Shown here piece by piece: positions 43,498 to 52,410 of a stretch of 64,000 bases of DNA. The DNA lies in the NCBI GenBank assembly GCA_000753575.1, contig JRFF01000026.1, forward strand, positions 128,238 to 192,237, written 5' to 3'. The notes beneath the pieces were generated by a model, which saw only the letters and a list, made by a program, of their open reading frames with translations, was not told the DNA's origin and searched no databases. The position numbers were made by a program, and so were the translations under genes. Each line of letters starts with the position of its first letter. The first letter of the stretch is position 1. This DNA comes from Candidatus Izimoplasma sp. HR2. GTDB taxonomy: Bacteria > Bacillota_I > Bacilli_A > Izemoplasmatales > Izemoplasmataceae.

Positions 43498-45594
43498 ATG
43501 AAAGATATTACTACATCAGTTTTAAAGATTGATAATGAAGAAAAATCTAAAGGTAGTGCTATTTACGTAAGTGATATCACTATACCGGGTATGTACTATG
43601 CTAAGACAGTAAGAAGTACTATATCTAAAGGTAAGATTCAAAAAATTACCTTACCAGAAATGCCAGAAAATTATACGATAGTTGATTATAAAGATATTCC
43701 TGGTAAAAATATTGTTAGAATTATTTTTGAGGATCAAAAGATATTCGCAGAAGATGAAGTAACATATTACGGAGAACCAATTATGCTTGTTGTTGGACCT
43801 GATAAATTGATTATTGAGGAATTAGTAAAACAAATAAAAATTGAGTATATTGAAGAAACTCCAGTTTTTGAATATGTAAACAGTGCTATCAACTATAACT
43901 TTAAAAAAGGGGATGCGAAATCTGCATTTGAAAATGCAGATAAAGTAATCAAATATGATTATGTTACTGGATACCAGGAACAATTATATATTGAACCTCA
44001 AGGTATGGTAGTTGATATAGAAGGAGACAAAGTTACTTTAACTGGATCTTTACAATGTCCTTATTATGTTAAAAATGCTGTCCTTTCCGCACTTGATGCT
44101 AAAGACTCTGAAGTTAGGGTTATTCAAGCAGTTGTAGGAGGAGCTTTTGGTGGTAAAGAGGAATTCCCTTCTTTAACTACTACACAGCTTGCTGTTGCAG
44201 CTAAGAAAATAGGTAAACCTATTAAAATGATTTATGAACGTGAAGAAGATATGGAAGTAACTACTAAACGTCATCCATCTAAAATCAATATGGAAGCAGC
44301 AATATCTAAAGATAAAGAAATCTTAGCTTTTAGAGCTAATGTTGGATTAGATGCTGGGGCTAATATTGGATTAAGTGGTGTTGTATTATCACGTGCTTTA
44401 ATTGCATGTACTGGTGCATATACTATTGATGATATTGAAGTAAATGGAGATGTCTTTTTAACAAACACTGTACCTAATGGAGCGTACCGCGGATTCGGGG
44501 CTCCTCAGATGTTATTCGCAGTTGAAATGTTTATGCATCATATTGCTAAAGAAATTGATTGTGATCCTTTAAAATTAAGATTAAGATACTTATCTAAACA
44601 AGGTGATGCTACATCAACTCAAGGTACATTTAATGATCCTATCATCATGAATGATATGATTAAAAAAGCAATGAAAGAATCAGATTATAAAGCTAAGAAA
44701 ATTAAATATGCTAAAGAAGATGTTTATAAAGGAATTGGTATGAGCTGGTTCTTACATGGTTGTGGATTCACAGGTAGTGGAGAATCTACACATATAAATG
44801 CTTTAGTTAAATTAAGAAAAGATAAAAATGATAAAGTTCATATTTTAATTGCCGCTGTTGATATGGGGCAAGGAATTAGAACTACAATGATGAAAATAGT
44901 AAGTCAAGTACTGGATATTCCTTTAGAACAAACAGTATATGATTTACCTAATACTGATCTTGTACCTGATAGTGGACCAACAGTTGCTTCACGTACAATA
45001 ATGATCGTTGGGGGACTTGTAGCTCGTGCTGCTAAACAGTTAAAAGAAAACTGGACTCCTGGTGAAGAGTTAACAGTAAGTGAAAGATATAAACAACCTG
45101 AATATATTAAATGGGATGAAGATAACTTTGTTGGAGACGCTTATCCTGCTTATTCATGGGGAGTTAATATCGTTGAAGTTGAAGTTTGTCCCGTGACTTA
45201 TCAAGTTACTTTACAACATGTATGGAGTGTTTATGATGTTGGGAAGGCTATTGATGAAAGAATTATTATGGGTCAAGCAGATGGTGGAATTATGCAAGGT
45301 ATAGGATACGGATATTTAGAAGTTATGAATTCAAAAGATGGAAGAATCCAACAAAAGAATGTAACTGATTATATTATTCCTACATCAGTAGATTCACCAC
45401 CACTTGATACTTATCTAATGGATAATCCATATCCTCTAGGACCATATGGTGCTAAAGGAGCTGGAGAGTTAACTTTAGTTGGTGGAGCACCAGCTGTTGC
45501 ACTTGCTATTGAAGAAGCTATTGGTAAGAAAATACACAAAATCCCAGTTACACCAGAATATATTATGGAGTTGATGAAAAATGGCAAAAATTAA
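43498..45594 (+). CDS. Molybdenum hydroxylase 2, molybdopterin-binding catalytic subunit
   Basis: This 698-residue large subunit is shorter than the first enzyme. Motifs are: hammerhead domain GSAIYVSDITIPGMYYAKTV, GYQEQLYIEPQG (Gln767-equivalent region), GGAFGGKEE (about 220), AYRGFGAPQ (about 330), AVDMGQGIRT (about 458) and the catalytic Glu in GAKGAGELTLVGG (about 652). It has Glu at the position of bovine xanthine oxidase Glu802 and Arg at the 880 position, so a purine pocket is more likely here than in enzyme 1. AAGGAGGT ribosome site; a weak TATAAT (43473-43478) upstream might be an internal promoter. It overlaps its FeS gene by 14 bases. Confidence 0.9.
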   Translation: MKDITTSVLKIDNEEKSKGSAIYVSDITIPGMYYAKTVRSTISKGKIQKITLPEMPENYTIVDYKDIPGKNIVRIIFEDQKIFAEDEVTYYGEPIMLVVGPDKLIIEELVKQIKIEYIEETPVFEYVNSAINYNFKKGDAKSAFENADKVIKYDYVTGYQEQLYIEPQGMVVDIEGDKVTLTGSLQCPYYVKNAVLSALDAKDSEVRVIQAVVGGAFGGKEEFPSLTTTQLAVAAKKIGKPIKMIYEREEDMEVTTKRHPSKINMEAAISKDKEILAFRANVGLDAGANIGLSGVVLSRALIACTGAYTIDDIEVNGDVFLTNTVPNGAYRGFGAPQMLFAVEMFMHHIAKEIDCDPLKLRLRYLSKQGDATSTQGTFNDPIIMNDMIKKAMKESDYKAKKIKYAKEDVYKGIGMSWFLHGCGFTGSGESTHINALVKLRKDKNDKVHILIAAVDMGQGIRTTMMKIVSQVLDIPLEQTVYDLPNTDLVPDSGPTVASRTIMIVGGLVARAAKQLKENWTPGEELTVSERYKQPEYIKWDEDNFVGDAYPAYSWGVNIVEVEVCPVTYQVTLQHVWSVYDVGKAIDERIIMGQADGGIMQGIGYGYLEVMNSKDGRIQQKNVTDYIIPTSVDSPPLDTYLMDNPYPLGPYGAKGAGELTLVGGAPAVALAIEEAIGKKIHKIPVTPEYIMELMKNGKN

Positions 45595-46054
45595 ATTTAA
45601 ATTAAATAATAAAGAAATTGAAATTGATGAGAATCCTAATTTAAGATTACTTGATGTTTTACGCGATAAATTCGAATTTACTGGCGTAAAAGAAGGTTGC
45701 GGTGAAGGTGAATGTGGAGCTTGTGCTGTTTTAATTAATAATGATATCGTTAATAGTTGTATCGTTCCTCTTGGGAATGTGAACGGTAAAGAAATAATGA
45801 CTATTGAGGGATATAGTGAAACTAAAAAATATGATGTAATTAAAGATGCTTATGCTGAAGAAGGTGCAGTTCAATGTGGCTTCTGTACTCCTGGTATGAT
45901 AATTGCAAGTGAATCATTATTAAATAAAAATCCTCATCCAACTGAAGAAGAAATAAGAGTTGGTTTATCAGGGAATTTATGTCGTTGTACTGGTTACAAC
46001 ATGATTGTAAAAGCAGTAAAAAGTGCAGCTAAAAAAGGAGATGGATTATGGTGA
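45581..46054 (+). CDS. Molybdenum hydroxylase 2, 2Fe-2S subunit
   Basis: This 157-residue protein has canonical motifs: GCGEGECGAC with the fourth Cys in VNSC, then CGFCTPGM and CRCTGYN. The usual length and Gly-rich first loop contrast with the odd first loop of enzyme 1. It overlaps the upstream large-subunit gene by 14 bases and the downstream FAD gene by seven. It ends in TGA, again showing standard stop usage. Confidence 0.93.
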   Translation: MAKIKFKLNNKEIEIDENPNLRLLDVLRDKFEFTGVKEGCGEGECGACAVLINNDIVNSCIVPLGNVNGKEIMTIEGYSETKKYDVIKDAYAEEGAVQCGFCTPGMIIASESLLNKNPHPTEEEIRVGLSGNLCRCTGYNMIVKAVKSAAKKGDGLW

Positions 46055-46887
46055 AAAATGTAATTCCTGTATCTTATAGTGAAGCGCTAGATTTATTAAA
46101 TGAAAGACCTTTTAAAATAATAGCTGGTGGAACTGATTTAATGGTTCAAAGAAGAAGTTGGGCTCAAACTCCACCAAAGTTTAGTGAAGATGTATTATAT
46201 ATCTTTAACTTAGAAGAATTAAAATATATTAAAGAAGTAGATGGTTACATTGTTATTGGATCTACTACACCTGTGGAGGATGTTTTAAAAAATAAACTTA
46301 CTCCTAATTTACTTAAAGCAGCAATTAGTATTATGGCTAGTCCTGCTTTAAGAAATATGGCTACTATTGCTGGTAATATTGGTAATGCATCACCTGCTGG
46401 TGATACTTTACCTATCCTTTATACGTTAGATGCAATTATTGTTCTTGAAAGCATTGAAGGTATAAGAGAATTACCAATTAAAGATGTAATCACAGGTCCT
46501 GGTAAACATATAATTAAACAAAATGAAATTATTAAAGAACTTAAACTTCCTATTAGTGTATTTACTAATTCTGCATTTGAAAAAGTTGGAGGAAGAAAAG
46601 CTGACGCTATATCTAAAGTATCATTTACTGGTGCTGTAAACATTAAAGATAATAAAGTGTTAGATTTTAGAATTGCTTTTGGTGCAGTTAGTGCAACAAT
46701 TTTAAGAAGAAAAGATTTAGAAGAAAAATATGTAGGATTAACTAAAGATGAATTAATTGGCAAAGTAGATGAAATCGTTGCTGATTATGATCCTTTTGTT
46801 AGACCAATTGATGACCAAAGATCAAATAAAGAATACCGTAAAACGGTTGCTTTAAATTTACTTAGAAACTTTATTGAAACTTTATAA
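46048..46887 (+). CDS. Molybdenum hydroxylase 2, FAD-binding subunit
   Basis: This 279-residue protein has the flavin domain of XDH medium subunits, with FKIIAGGTDLMVQRR near residue 22 and RNMATIAGNIGNASPAGDTL (about residue 103). The C-terminal segment KVGGRKADAISKVS is typical. It shuttles electrons onward from the FeS subunit. AAAGGAGATGG lies just before its ATG within the FeS gene, so coupling is tight. The subunit order Mo-FeS-FAD is the reverse of enzyme 1. Confidence 0.9.
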   Translation: MVKNVIPVSYSEALDLLNERPFKIIAGGTDLMVQRRSWAQTPPKFSEDVLYIFNLEELKYIKEVDGYIVIGSTTPVEDVLKNKLTPNLLKAAISIMASPALRNMATIAGNIGNASPAGDTLPILYTLDAIIVLESIEGIRELPIKDVITGPGKHIIKQNEIIKELKLPISVFTNSAFEKVGGRKADAISKVSFTGAVNIKDNKVLDFRIAFGAVSATILRRKDLEEKYVGLTKDELIGKVDEIVADYDPFVRPIDDQRSNKEYRKTVALNLLRNFIETL

Positions 46888-46904
46888 AGTTGGAAAGGCT
46901 GCTT

Positions 46905-48629
46905 ATGAAATCAATAGATCATGTTAAAGTAGCTAGAGGTGATAAAAAGGCAGATTTAGTTCTTAAGAATTGTCAAATAATCAATGTTTTCAGTGGTAAA
47001 ATTGAAAAAGGAGATATTGCGATTTCTGATGGAATTATTATGGGTATTGGTGAATATAAAGGTGAAGTTGAATTTGATGTAAAAGGTAAGTACGTTGCTC
47101 CAGGATTTATTGATGGGCATGTACATATTGAATCTTCAATGTTAACTCCACCTCAGTTCGCCAAAATCGTTATGCCTAAAGGAACAACAACTGTCGTTGC
47201 TGATCCTCACGAGATAGCTAATGTATCTGGAATTGAAGGTATTAAATATATGCTTGAAAGTAGCAAGAGAGTCCCTCTTGATGTTTTTGTCATGATTCCT
47301 TCTTGTGTACCAGCTACTAACTTTGAAACTTCAGGACATATCATTACAGCTGATGATATAGACAGCATTAAAAATGATAAAGGAATATTGGGTTTAGGAG
47401 AAGTAATGAATTACCCTGGAGTTATTTTTGGGGATAAAGAATTACATAAAAAAATTAACGTGATGGAACATTACGTTAAAGATGGACATGCTCCTAATGT
47501 ATGGGGACACGAATTAAATGCATATTGTGTTGCTGGAATTAAGACCGATCACGAATGTACTACAGTTGAAGAGTTGAACGAAAAAGTTAAACGAGGTATG
47601 TACATCCATCTAAGAGAAGGTAGTGCAACTAGAAATGTTAACGTTTTAAGTAAGGGTGTCACAGTTGAAAATAGTCGAAGATTACTATTTTGTACTGATG
47701 ATAAACATCCTGAAGACATTAAAAAAGAAGGTCATATTAATTACAATATTAAGTTAGCTATTAAAAACGGAGTTGATCCTATAACTGCGATTCAAATGGC
47801 TACTATTAATACGGCTACTTGTTATAATTTAGAAAGAATTGGAGCTATTGCTCCATCATTCTATGCTGATTTAGTGGTTTTCAAAAGCTTAAGTGAAATT
47901 GATGTTGATTTAGTATTTAAAAAAGGTTATCCAGTCGCAAGACATGGAAAAGCTTTATTTGAAGCTAAAGTATTATCTAATAAAAAAGTTATGAATACTG
48001 TTAAAATTAAAAAAGAAGGATTATCTTTTGAAATTCCTTTAAAACAAAGTAAAGTTAATGTTATTGGATTAATAGAAAATAATGTTACTACTAAGAAATT
48101 AGTTAGAGATGTAAGAATTGAAAATGGAATTTATGTTCATAGTGATGATTCTGATATCTTGAAAATTGCTGTGGTTGAAAGACATCACAAAACTGGTAAT
48201 GTTGGACTTGGCTTTTTAGAAGGTTATGGTCTTAAAAATGGTGCAGTTGCTATGACCATCGCTCATGATTCACATAATTTAATAATAATTAGTGATAATG
48301 ATGCAGATATGTTTGTAGCTTTAGAAGAAATAGACAGAATACAGGGGGGAATTGCCCTTGTAAGAGACGGGAAAGTTGTAGATAGTCTTCAGTTAGAATA
48401 TGGAGGATTAATGACTAATCAAGATGTAAAAGTTGTTGAATCTAAAATTAAAAATATGGATACTATTGCTAGAGAAATGGGAGTTAACAATAAAGTTGAC
48501 GATCCTTTCTTATCTTTAGCATTTATGAGCTTGCCTGTTATTCCCGAACTAAAACTGACAGATAAGGGGTTATTTGATGTGACAGTATTTAAACAAATAA
48601 GCCTGGAAGTGGAAGAAGGTGATGCATAG
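46905..48629 (+). CDS. ade: Adenine deaminase
   Basis: This 574-residue enzyme is of the Ade family: metal-site segments GFIDGHVHIESSM and ADPHEIANVSG (about residues 70 and 100), LREGSATRNV, CTDDKHPEDI and the C-terminal GYGLKNGAVAMTIAHDSHNL. It converts adenine to hypoxanthine, feeding the hydroxylases. The frame opens at TTG 46890, but GGAAAGG lies between that codon and ATG 46905, which is taken as start. It abuts the next gene with no gap. Confidence 0.93.
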   Translation: MKSIDHVKVARGDKKADLVLKNCQIINVFSGKIEKGDIAISDGIIMGIGEYKGEVEFDVKGKYVAPGFIDGHVHIESSMLTPPQFAKIVMPKGTTTVVADPHEIANVSGIEGIKYMLESSKRVPLDVFVMIPSCVPATNFETSGHIITADDIDSIKNDKGILGLGEVMNYPGVIFGDKELHKKINVMEHYVKDGHAPNVWGHELNAYCVAGIKTDHECTTVEELNEKVKRGMYIHLREGSATRNVNVLSKGVTVENSRRLLFCTDDKHPEDIKKEGHINYNIKLAIKNGVDPITAIQMATINTATCYNLERIGAIAPSFYADLVVFKSLSEIDVDLVFKKGYPVARHGKALFEAKVLSNKKVMNTVKIKKEGLSFEIPLKQSKVNVIGLIENNVTTKKLVRDVRIENGIYVHSDDSDILKIAVVERHHKTGNVGLGFLEGYGLKNGAVAMTIAHDSHNLIIISDNDADMFVALEEIDRIQGGIALVRDGKVVDSLQLEYGGLMTNQDVKVVESKIKNMDTIAREMGVNNKVDDPFLSLAFMSLPVIPELKLTDKGLFDVTVFKQISLEVEEGDA

Positions 48630-49892
48630 ATGAAATTTGTAAAAGGATATAGGTGTACGCTGTGCAATGGGGAATATGGAAAACATGAAGAGAGCTTAAC
48701 TTGCCCTAAGTGTGGTGAGAAAGGTATTCTTGATGTTCTGTATGATTATGATGCAATGAAAGAAGTCGTTAATAAAGATTATTTCAAAAACAATAAAGAT
48801 TATTCAATGTGGAGATATCTCCCAATGATGAGTGTTGTTGATGAAAACTTAGATAAGACATTAAAAGTAGGTTGGACTCCTTTATATAAATCTAATAGTA
48901 TTAAGAATTTATTAGGACTAAAAGAATTGTATATTAAGGATGAAGGATTAAATCCAACAGCCTCTCTTAAAGATAGAGCATCAGCAGTAGCAGTTATGAA
49001 AGCTATTGAAAAGAATCAAAAAGTAATATCTTGTAGTTCAACAGGTAATGCTGCATCATCACTCGCAGGTAATGCTGCAAGAATGGGTGTTGAGACAGTA
49101 ATATTTGTTCCTAAAAGAGCTCCTATAGGAAAGTTAACTCAGTTAATGATCTATGGGGCAAATGTTGTTAGCGTTGATGGTGATTATAAGGATACTTTTA
49201 ATCTATCAAAGATGGCTATTGACCATTTTGGTTGGTATAACCGAAATGCAGCTATAAATCCACACCTTGTAGAAGGTAAAAAAACAGTAGCTTTAGAAAT
49301 AGCTGAGCAATTAAATTTTGAACTAACTGATTGGGTAGTAGTTTCTGTTGGAGATGGCTGCACTATTGGAGGAGTTTATAAAGGCTTTTATGATTTAAAG
49401 ATGATTGGTTTAATTGACAAAATTCCTAAAATTCTAGGAGTGCAAAGTGATGGTTGTGCACCATTTTGTATATCGTACTTTAGTGGAGAACCACTAAAGG
49501 AATCTGAAGAAAATACGATCGCAGATAGTATTGCGGTAGGTATACCAAGAAATCCAGTAAAAGCTCTGAGAGCAGTAAAGGAATCAAACGGTGTTTGGAT
49601 CACAGTAAGTGATGACGAAATACTAGAAGCAATGAGTTTATTAGGTAAAAATGAAGGAGTTTTTGGGGAGCCAGCCGGTGTAGCCGGAATGGCTGGAGTA
49701 ATTAATGCCATGAATCAAGGTATTATTACTAAAATGGAGTCTGTCACTGTCATCATCACAGGGAATGGACTAAAAGATACCAAAAATGCTTTGAAAACAG
49801 TGGGGCAACCTGTTCTATTAAAACCCAACTTAGATGATCTAATCTACTACTTAAATAACGGTAGTAAGAAAAGAACAAGGAGAATAATATGA
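48630..49892 (+). CDS. Threonine-synthase-like PLP-dependent enzyme
   Basis: This 420-residue fold-type II PLP enzyme has an N-terminal zinc ribbon (CTLC and CPKC, about residues 9-28). The PLP lysine is in ASLKDRAS (about 115), the phosphate loop is [12 protein letters not shown], and [13 protein letters not shown] is present. By sequence it looks like threonine synthase, but no homoserine kinase or other threonine gene is nearby. It lies between ade and ygeY, with its TGA overlapping the ygeY ATG, so a catabolic role (amino acid or diamino acid lyase) is likely. It could stand in for YgeX. Function is inferred from context. Confidence 0.75.
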   Translation: MKFVKGYRCTLCNGEYGKHEESLTCPKCGEKGILDVLYDYDAMKEVVNKDYFKNNKDYSMWRYLPMMSVVDENLDKTLKVGWTPLYKSNSIKNLLGLKELYIKDEGLNPTASLKDRASAVAVMKAIEKNQKVISCSSTGNAASSLAGNAARMGVETVIFVPKRAPIGKLTQLMIYGANVVSVDGDYKDTFNLSKMAIDHFGWYNRNAAINPHLVEGKKTVALEIAEQLNFELTDWVVVSVGDGCTIGGVYKGFYDLKMIGLIDKIPKILGVQSDGCAPFCISYFSGEPLKESEENTIADSIAVGIPRNPVKALRAVKESNGVWITVSDDEILEAMSLLGKNEGVFGEPAGVAGMAGVINAMNQGIITKMESVTVIITGNGLKDTKNALKTVGQPVLLKPNLDDLIYYLNNGSKKRTRRII

Positions 49893-51103
49893 AAAATGTA
49901 GATTTTAAAAAAGTATTAGAATTAGCTGAATCATACAAACCAGACATAACTAAGTTTTTAAGAGACATGATTGCTATTCCTAGTGAGTCATGTGATGAGG
50001 AAAAAGTTGTTTTAAGAATCAAAGAAGAAATGTTAAAAGTAGGATTTGATAAAGTGGATATAGACCCTCAAGGGAACGTTCTTGGATATATGGGACATGG
50101 TAAACACTTAATCGCAATGGATGCTCATATAGACACTGTTGGTGTTGGTAATATGGATAACTGGGAATTTGATCCATATCTTGGATTTGAAGATGACGAG
50201 CAAATTGGAGGACGTGGTGGTAGTGACCAAGAAGGTGGAATGGCTTCTATGGTTTACGCTGGTAAAATCATTAAGGACTTAGGTTTAGAAGGTGATTATA
50301 CATTACTAGTTACTGGTACAGTTCAAGAAGAAGATTGCGACGGGTTATGCTGGCAATATATCGTTGAAGAAAGCAAAATTAAACCTGATTTTGTTGTAAT
50401 CACTGAACCAACTTCTTGTCAAATTTATCGTGGTCATAGAGGTAGAATGGAAATTAAAGTTACTACTCATGGTATTAGTTGTCATGGTAGTGCTCCTGAA
50501 CGTGGAGATAATGCAATTTTCAAAATGGCTCCAATTTTATTAGAACTTGAAAAATTAAATCATAGATTATTAGATAATGATTTTCTTGGTAAAGGTACAT
50601 TAACTGTAAGTGAAGTATTCTTTAGTTCACCATCACGTTGTGCAGTAGCTGATGGGTGTTCAATTTCGATTGACCGCCGTTTAACTGATGGAGAAACTTT
50701 TGAGTCTGCATTAGAAGAAATTAGACAACTTCCTTCTGTGAAAGAATCTGGAGCATTAGTTGAAATGTATGATTACGCAAGACCTGCATATACTGGGCTT
50801 GTTTATCCTACAAAATCTTATTTCCCTACTTGGGTATTAGAAGAAGATCACGTAGTAACTCAAAGCACTGTCGAAGCATTCGAAGGATTATTCGAAGAAA
50901 AAGCTGTAGTTGATAAATGGACATTTAGTACTAATGGTGTTTCTATAATGGGTAGATACAATATTCCATGTATTGGATTTGGTCCAGGACATGAAGATCA
51001 AGCTCATGCACCAAATGAAGTAACATTTAAAAGTGAATTAGTAAAAGCTACTGCAATGTATGCTGTTATACCAACTATGTATTTAAACAATCTAAAAAAA
51101 TAA
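49889..51103 (+). CDS. ygeY: YgeY-family M20-type hydrolase
   Basis: This 404-residue zinc hydrolase is of the M20/ArgE/DapE type, matching the YgeY 'selenium metabolism' group. Metal and catalytic segments are MDAHIDTVG (about residue 76), [11 protein letters not shown] (about 107), VQEEDCDG (about 147), ITEPTSC and [11 protein letters not shown] near the end; the dimerisation region is present. It probably cleaves an amide or ureido intermediate of purine breakdown. ATGA overlap with the upstream gene; ribosome site AAGGAG within it. Guanine deaminase follows after 24 bases. Confidence 0.92.
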   Translation: MKNVDFKKVLELAESYKPDITKFLRDMIAIPSESCDEEKVVLRIKEEMLKVGFDKVDIDPQGNVLGYMGHGKHLIAMDAHIDTVGVGNMDNWEFDPYLGFEDDEQIGGRGGSDQEGGMASMVYAGKIIKDLGLEGDYTLLVTGTVQEEDCDGLCWQYIVEESKIKPDFVVITEPTSCQIYRGHRGRMEIKVTTHGISCHGSAPERGDNAIFKMAPILLELEKLNHRLLDNDFLGKGTLTVSEVFFSSPSRCAVADGCSISIDRRLTDGETFESALEEIRQLPSVKESGALVEMYDYARPAYTGLVYPTKSYFPTWVLEEDHVVTQSTVEAFEGLFEEKAVVDKWTFSTNGVSIMGRYNIPCIGFGPGHEDQAHAPNEVTFKSELVKATAMYAVIPTMYLNNLKK

Positions 51104-51127
51104 GAAACAAGAAAAGAGGGTATTTTT

Positions 51128-51592
51128 ATGAATAAGTTTATGAAATTAGCTTTAGATGAAGCTTTCAAAGGTATGAGAGCTGAAGATGGTGGACCTTTTG
51201 GTGCTGCTATTGTCAAAGATGGAAAGATCATCGCTATTGGACATAACGAAGTAATAAAAACAAATGACCCAACTGCACATGCTGAAATAGTAGCAATTAG
51301 AAAAGCAACAAAACTTTTAGGAAGATTTGACTTATCTGATTGTGAAATATATTCAAGCTGTGAACCATGTCCAATGTGTTTTAGTGCAATTCACTGGGCT
51401 AAAATGAAAACATTATATTTTGCTGCAAATCGTTATGATGCTGCTAAGATCGGCTTTGATGATCAATATATTTATGATGTTATTGAAGGAAAAGCAACAA
51501 AAGAACAAGTAACTATCGTTAAGATTGATAGAGACGAAGCAATGGGTCCATTTGAAGAATGGGACCAAAAGATGAACAAAGTAGAATATTAA
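51128..51592 (+). CDS. guaD: Guanine deaminase
   Basis: This 154-residue zinc deaminase is of the cytidine-deaminase fold, close in length and sequence to the Bacillus GuaD type. The zinc site has His and Glu in TAHAEIVAIRKA (about residue 51) and two Cys in SSCEPCPMCFSAIHWA (about 81). The C-terminal EAMGPFEEW is like the domain-swapped GuaD end. It converts guanine to xanthine. Neighbouring purine genes support this over tRNA adenosine or cytosine deamination. Last gene of the operon before a strong terminator. Confidence 0.88.
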   Translation: MNKFMKLALDEAFKGMRAEDGGPFGAAIVKDGKIIAIGHNEVIKTNDPTAHAEIVAIRKATKLLGRFDLSDCEIYSSCEPCPMCFSAIHWAKMKTLYFAANRYDAAKIGFDDQYIYDVIEGKATKEQVTIVKIDRDEAMGPFEEWDQKMNKVEY

Positions 51593-51600
51593 AAAAGAAC

Positions 51601-51632
51601 TGTGGGTAATTAAATTTACCCACATTTTTTTC
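51601..51632 (+). terminator. Intrinsic terminator ending the main purine operon
   Basis: TGTGGGTAA/TTACCCACA with a six-base loop is followed by a seven-T run. It separates the long operon from the regulator gene, which has its own promoter. Confidence 0.9.
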
Positions 51633-51660
51633 TAATTAGGAGGAATATCCATTCTCGAAA

Positions 51661-51707
51661 TACAAAAAAATTGTAAATAATCAAAAAAAATACAAAAAAA
51701 ATTGACA
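51661..51707. promoter_or_regulatory. Operator-like repeats before the YheO-type regulator
   Basis: TACAA-AAAAA-TTGTA (51661-51675) is a perfect inverted repeat. A degenerate copy starting TACAAA at 51691 runs to TTGACA, overlapping the -35 box (51702-51707). The two copies start 30 bases apart. They may bind the adjacent regulator for autoregulation, although A-tract DNA makes chance similarity possible. Confidence 0.4.
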
Positions 51708-51730
51708 TTTCGTGTATAATATTAGATAAT
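51702..51730 (+). promoter_or_regulatory. Sigma-A promoter of the regulator/PLP/ygeW operon
   Basis: TTGACA (51702-51707) and GATAAT (51725-51730) with 17-base spacing lie 29 bases before the regulator start. Another TATAAT sits at 51715-51720 but too close to the -35. Confidence 0.7.
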
Positions 51731-51758
51731 AGTAAATGTAAAGATAAGGAGAAATATT

Positions 51759-52367
51759 ATGAAGGAAATGTTTAATGTTTTAACTCGCATGGGAGATGCA
51801 ATAGCAAAAACTTTTGGCGATAATTGTGAAGTAGTTGTACATAACCTTAATAATGAACTTGAAAACACAATATCATATATTAAGAATGGACATGTATCAA
51901 ATAGAAAACTGGGTGATGGGGCTTCAGCATTAGTATTGAATGCTTTTAGTCATTCTGATATTAAGCATGAGGATAAATTGAATTACATTATTAGGGATGG
52001 AGATAAATACATTAAATGTAGTTCCCTATTTTTTAATGAAAATGACACTTTGAGTTATATCTTCGCGATTAATTTTGATATTTCTCATTTAATTAGAACT
52101 CAAGAAGCCATAAATCAACTTGTAGTTCATGAAAAGGAAGAACAATTTGATAAGTTCCCAGTTGATGTAAATGATATGCTAGACAGATTGATTTTGCAAT
52201 CTGTTGATAAAGTAGGAAAACCAATAGACAAAATGAATTATAAGGAAAAGTCTATTGCTATTAAGTTTTTAGATGAATGTGGAGCATTTTTAATCAAAAA
52301 AGCAGGGGACAAAGTTGCAGAAGTTTTCGGAATATCAAAATACACAATTTACAATCATATGAAATAA
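51759..52367 (+). CDS. YheO/DauR-like PAS and helix-turn-helix regulator
   Basis: This 202-residue protein has an N-terminal YheO-type PAS domain (about 1-115: GDAIAKTFGDNCEVVVHNL, LGDGASALVL, LSYIFAINFDIS) and a C-terminal helix-turn-helix (KAGDKVAEVFGISKYTIYNH, about residues 181-200). YheO/DauR proteins sense small molecules and control amino acid or related catabolic genes. This one sits between two catabolic transcription units, with its own promoter and operator-like repeats, and is the best candidate for the locus regulator. Its ligand is unknown. Confidence 0.85.
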   Translation: MKEMFNVLTRMGDAIAKTFGDNCEVVVHNLNNELENTISYIKNGHVSNRKLGDGASALVLNAFSHSDIKHEDKLNYIIRDGDKYIKCSSLFFNENDTLSYIFAINFDISHLIRTQEAINQLVVHEKEEQFDKFPVDVNDMLDRLILQSVDKVGKPIDKMNYKEKSIAIKFLDECGAFLIKKAGDKVAEVFGISKYTIYNHMK

Positions 52368-52410
52368 TTTTTCAGACAAAATAAAACTATTAAAGAAAGA
52401 AGGAAAACAA

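Noticed and set aside
34942-45594. Selenocysteine codons in the hydroxylases
   Set aside because: No in-frame TGA interrupts these genes. Selenium, if used, would be the labile cofactor type, which cannot be seen in DNA.
46048-49892. Possible use of TGA as tryptophan (mycoplasma code)
   Set aside because: TGA terminates several genes exactly at overlaps with the next start (for example 46052-46054, 49890-49892 and 61825-61827), and tryptophan is encoded by TGG throughout.
51638-51665. Orphan ribosome-site-like TAGGAGGAATATCC after guaD
   Set aside because: No ATG, GTG or TTG at suitable spacing and no open frame of useful length follows.
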